Assembly: GCF_004342915.1 (NCBI RefSeq)
Contig: NZ_SLWL01000001.1
Location: 186,001 to 250,000, forward strand
Direction: 5' to 3'
Origin: Camelimonas lactis
GTDB lineage: Bacteria > Pseudomonadota > Alphaproteobacteria > Rhizobiales > Beijerinckiaceae
DNA length: 64,000 bases
In this document: piece by piece, positions 61,208 through 64,000 of the stretch
How positions within the stretch are numbered: the first letter of the stretch is position 1
Layout: each line of letters begins with the position of its first letter
Position numbers and translations under genes: made by a program
Notes under the pieces: generated by a model
Seen by the model: the letters and a program-made list of their open reading frames with translations, nothing else
Database searches by the model: none
What the model was told of the DNA's origin: nothing

Positions 61208-61515
61208 CAGTTCCCCCAGCGCGCCTTTTCCGGCGCGTATCGTGACGTCTCGCTTCCGCGACATGCCTTTGCTTCGGCGCATTTTTCCTTGCGAAAAGCA
61301 GCTTCGACTTTTCGGAAATGCGCTGGCGCGCGGAAACGGGCAGCGCGCCGCCGGTCTCCGTGGAACTGTTTCTTCCCTGTGCGCTTCTCCCTTCCGCCGC
61401 GGCTGATGTCGCTGGCGCCGGAGGCGCTTGTCGCAAAGGGCCGCCAGGGCTTGTGACAAGCCGCCGGCGATCCGGGCCGGCGCGGCGATCGACGCCGCGC
61501 CGGAAAAGCTGGCCG
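61208..61515. other. Intergenic region upstream of the binding-protein gene
   Basis: About 310 bp between the acyl-CoA dehydrogenase stop and the binding-protein start on the minus strand. It should hold the binding-protein promoter. No gene, terminator or strong palindrome was seen. Confidence 0.4.
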
Positions 61516-62664
61516 TCAGATATTGCGGCCGATCAGCTCTTTCATGATCTCGTTGGCGCCGCCGTAGATGCGCTGCACGCGGGCGTCGGTCCACATGCGG
61601 GAGATCGGGTATTCACGCATGTAGCCGTAGCCGCCGAACAGCTGCAGGCACTCGTCCATGACCTTGCCCTGGGTGTCGGTGGTCCACCACTTGGCCATGG
61701 CCACGGTCTCCACATCGAGCCTCTTCTCCAGCACCAGCGCGGTGCAGTGCTCGACGAAGGCGCGGGCGACGCGGGCGTGGGTCTTCACTTCCGCCAGCTT
61801 GAAACGGGTGTTCTGGAAGTCGGCGATGGTCTTGCCGAACGCCTTGCGGTCCTTGACATATTCGGCGGTCAGCTCATAGGCGCGCTCCATGGCGGCCACG
61901 GCCTGCACGGCGATGATCAGGCGCTCCTGCGGCAGCTGCTGCATCAGATGGATGAAACCCATGCCCTCGCGCTCGCCGAGGCGGTTGGAAACCGGCACGC
62001 GCACGTCGTCGAAGAACAGCTCGGAGGTATCGGCGGCGTGCTGGCCGATCTTGTCGAGGTTGCGGCCGCGACGGAAGCCCTGGACCTTGTCGACCTCGAC
62101 CATGATCAGCGAGATGCCCTTGGCGCCCAGCGTCGGATCAGTCTTGGCGACGACACAGATCAGGTTGGCGGTCTGGCCATTGGTGATGAAGGTTTTCTGG
62201 CCGTTGATGACGTATTCGTCGCCCTCGCGGCGGGCGGTGGTCTTGACGCCCTGCAGGTCGGAGCCCGTGCCCGGCTCGGTCATGGCGATAGCGCCGACCA
62301 GTTCGCCCGAGGCCATGCCCGGCAGCCAGCGATGGCGCTGTTCCTCGTTGCCGTAACCATAAACATAATGGGCGAGGATGCCGGAGTGCACCGAGTTGCC
62401 CCAGCCGCCGACGCCGGCCTTCACCTGCTCTTCAACCAGCACCTTCTCGTGCAGGAAGTTGCCGCCGGCTCCGCCGTACTCCTCCGGGATCGAGGCGCAG
62501 AGCAGGCCATACTCGCCCGCCTTGTTCCAGATCTCGCGATCGACGATGCCCTGGTCTTCCCAGCGCTCCACATGCGGGACGCACTCGCGCTCGAAAAAGC
62601 GGCGGGCGGTCTCGCGGAACATCGCGACGTCTTCAGGCTCGTTGGCGAGGGCAAACTGGCTCAT
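61516..62664 (-). CDS. Acyl-CoA dehydrogenase
   Basis: FAD flavoenzyme of 382 residues for the first oxidation of beta-oxidation. FAD/substrate motifs are AMTEPGTGSDLQG and KTFITNGQTANLI; the PQERLIIAVQAVAAMERAYELTAEYVKDRKAFGK block and the C-terminal QLFGGYGYMREYPISRMWTDARVQRIYGGANEIMKELIGR are typical, including the Glu in GGANEI that is the likely catalytic base. The start at 62664 is preceded by AGGAAA. A good sigma-70-type promoter lies about 100 bp upstream. Confidence 0.95.
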   Translation of the reverse strand: MSQFALANEPEDVAMFRETARRFFERECVPHVERWEDQGIVDREIWNKAGEYGLLCASIPEEYGGAGGNFLHEKVLVEEQVKAGVGGWGNSVHSGILAHYVYGYGNEEQRHRWLPGMASGELVGAIAMTEPGTGSDLQGVKTTARREGDEYVINGQKTFITNGQTANLICVVAKTDPTLGAKGISLIMVEVDKVQGFRRGRNLDKIGQHAADTSELFFDDVRVPVSNRLGEREGMGFIHLMQQLPQERLIIAVQAVAAMERAYELTAEYVKDRKAFGKTIADFQNTRFKLAEVKTHARVARAFVEHCTALVLEKRLDVETVAMAKWWTTDTQGKVMDECLQLFGGYGYMREYPISRMWTDARVQRIYGGANEIMKELIGRNI

Positions 62665-62757
62665 GGCGGCTTTTTCCTGTCTGGCGTTTCCAGCGCTGCG
62701 TCGTGACGGACGGAGCGCCCCGGCGCGCCCGTGGCGGGCCGGGTCTGGTCTGGAGGT

Positions 62758-62786
62758 TCTATATCTATCTAACACTTGCTTGACAA
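62758..62786 (-). promoter_or_regulatory. Promoter of the acyl-CoA dehydrogenase gene
   Basis: On the minus strand TTGTCA (62786-62781), a 17-bp spacer and TATAGA (62763-62758). The spacer contains GTTAG (CTAAC on the plus strand at 62769-62773), the half-site seen in the two TetR-type palindromes. About 95 bp before the ATG. Confidence 0.6.
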
Positions 62787-62906
62787 TCGCGCCGGCGGTC
62801 CCGGAACAGCGACGTTTGCGCCAGGGCGCCCGGCAACGCCCGGCCTGGCGGCCACAAGCAAGGCCCGGCCCGCGGCCCCGGCGCCGCGTCAGCGCGCCGC
62901 CTGGCC

Positions 62907-63692
62907 TCACGCCTCAAGCTGGCGCGCGCCGATGGCGATGGTCGCCACGCCATGGGTGCGGTTGCGGATGGTGAACACCGCCGTGCCCGGCTCCAGGCCG
63001 CGCCGCACCTCGGACAGATCGAAGCCGCCGGCGAGGCGGGCGTGCAGGCCGGCGATGTCGGCGGCGCGCCAGGAGACGCCCCACAGCTCATCGTCCTGCT
63101 CCGCCTTTGCCGGGTCCTCGCGGCTTGCGACCTCGATCTTCATGTCGCCGCAGCGGAACAGGGTGACGCGCGCGCCCATCTGCGGGAACGTGCGGTCGAA
63201 GCGCAGGCTCAGACCCATCCGCGCGCCCCAGAAGGCCATGGCGCGGGTGGGATTGGCCGAACGCAGCACCAGATGGTCGACGCCGACGACGGCGCCCGCG
63301 CCGGTAAGCCCGGTTTCAGCCTCACGACGCGTGTCGCGGGCCGGAACCGGCTCCAGCGTCACTGGCGCGCCGTGGCTGGCGGCGCTGTCGAGGCGCAGGC
63401 GCGGCCCGTCCGGCCCGCTCTCCCGGGTCCAGGCCACGCCGCGATTGTCCAGCAGCCTGGCGGCGCGCTCCAGGTCGTCCACGCCAAACGCCATGCCGCA
63501 AAGTCCTTCTCCGCCAGAATGCGGGAGGATGGCGCCGGCGGCCTGCAACAACACGTCGGTGTTGGCGAGGCGGAACCTGGCGCTGTCAGCGGCGCGCGCG
63601 TGCGGCGCCACGCCGAACAGGTCGGCGTACGCGGCGCAGGCCCCGGGCAGATCGGTCACGGCGATATCGATGCGATTGAGCTGCTTGATCAT
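62907..63692 (-). CDS. VOC-family protein (glyoxalase/extradiol-dioxygenase fold)
   Basis: Two-module VOC protein of 261 residues. The first module starts IKQLNRIDIAVTDLPGACAAYADLFGV and the second VGVDHLVLRSANPTRAMAFWGARMGLSLRFDR. Metal-ligand-like His and Glu residues are visible in the second module (VDHLVL, MKIEVAS). Members include glyoxalases, epimerases and extradiol dioxygenases; the activity is unknown. GAGGAAG precedes the ATG. It is divergent from the CoA ligase at the window end. Confidence 0.88.
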   Translation of the reverse strand: MIKQLNRIDIAVTDLPGACAAYADLFGVAPHARAADSARFRLANTDVLLQAAGAILPHSGGEGLCGMAFGVDDLERAARLLDNRGVAWTRESGPDGPRLRLDSAASHGAPVTLEPVPARDTRREAETGLTGAGAVVGVDHLVLRSANPTRAMAFWGARMGLSLRFDRTFPQMGARVTLFRCGDMKIEVASREDPAKAEQDDELWGVSWRAADIAGLHARLAGGFDLSEVRRGLEPGTAVFTIRNRTHGVATIAIGARQLEA

Positions 63693-63844
63693 GACGCTTC
63701 CTCTTTGTCTGGTAACGTCGTTGCTTCCGCGCCGGAGGACAAGCCGGGCGCGCGGGCAAAATTCACATTGCCCCAGGCGCGCCGCCGGGCGAAAAAGGCC
63801 TCAACAGCATCAACGATGAAACAATCTCTTCCGGGAAGAAACGC

Positions 63845-64000
63845 ATGAGCTACCTGAACGCGCAGCCCACCATCGGCGCCCAGATCCTGCGCGCGCTGGG
63901 GCGGTATCCCGACCGCACCGCCTTTGTCACCGACGCGGGCGCCATCTCCTACGCCCATGTCATCGACATGCTGGGACGGATGCAGGCGGTGCTGGCCGGG
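63845..64000 (+). CDS. Acyl-CoA synthetase, N-terminal fragment (cut by window end)
   Basis: The first 52 residues, starting MSYLNAQPTIGAQILRALGRYPDRTAFVTDAG; the AMP-ligase N-terminal helix and the F-x-x-DAGAISYAHVIDM strand-helix unit are seen. GGAAGAAA precedes the ATG. The rest lies outside the window, so the P-loop and substrate class cannot be checked. It is the fourth CoA ligase gene of this region. Confidence 0.8.
   Translation, partial: MSYLNAQPTIGAQILRALGRYPDRTAFVTDAGAISYAHVIDMLGRMQAVLAG

Overview
The window is a piece of a high-G+C chromosome from an alphaproteobacterium, most likely Hyphomicrobiales (Rhizobiales). The evidence is the purSQL/purC proteins, an F1-ATPase zeta inhibitor gene (an alphaproteobacterial family), and the order mutM - enoyl-CoA hydratase - rpsT - dnaA with ubiE-ubiB-coaBC-dut running the other way. 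Genus cannot be fixed from the sequence alone. No rRNA, CRISPR array, phage module or recognisable transposase was seen.

Layout. 1-7 kb: purine synthesis (purL end, purQ, an alpha/beta hydrolase, purS), a drug-efflux MFS gene, dsbB, a DedA/YqaA-type protein, purC, and the ATPase zeta subunit. 7-9 kb: tRNA-Leu(CAA), a RidA-family gene and a CAP-domain lipoprotein. 9-20 kb: replication and translation core on the minus strand (gyrB, recF, dnaN, dnaA, rpsT), interrupted by a plus-strand M20 amidohydrolase between dnaN and dnaA, then a TSUP transporter. 20-28 kb: crotonase, mutM, ubiE, ubiB, coaBC, dut, an Rrf2 regulator and cysK. 28-40 kb: a branched-chain amino-acid type binding protein, typA, argG, pncB, a methyltransferase, prfC, an Uup-type ABC-F protein and an unrecognised gene. 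40-43 kb: a ZnuA-like metal-binding protein with a candidate Zur operator, a MarR regulator and a universal stress protein.

43-64 kb is an accessory acyl-CoA and detoxification region. It holds a quinone oxidoreductase, an HCCA-isomerase-type protein, a GST, three crotonases (two of them tandem PaaG-like paralogues), an SDR, four CoA ligases (one cut by the window end), an acyl-CoA dehydrogenase, an orphan binding protein and a VOC protein. A TetR regulator and related palindromes suggest shared control. A ROK kinase, an FMN reductase and a class D beta-lactamase sit among them.

The most unusual structure is at 57.0-58.5 kb. The last 280 bp of an acyl-CoA ligase gene are present twice as direct repeats, about 95% identical. 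Between the copies lies about 0.9 kb of foreign-looking DNA with a 26% G+C promoter region and one unrecognised 231-residue gene. The displaced copy differs from the in-frame copy almost only by amino-acid-changing substitutions, and every A/T-versus-G/C difference has G/C in the displaced copy.
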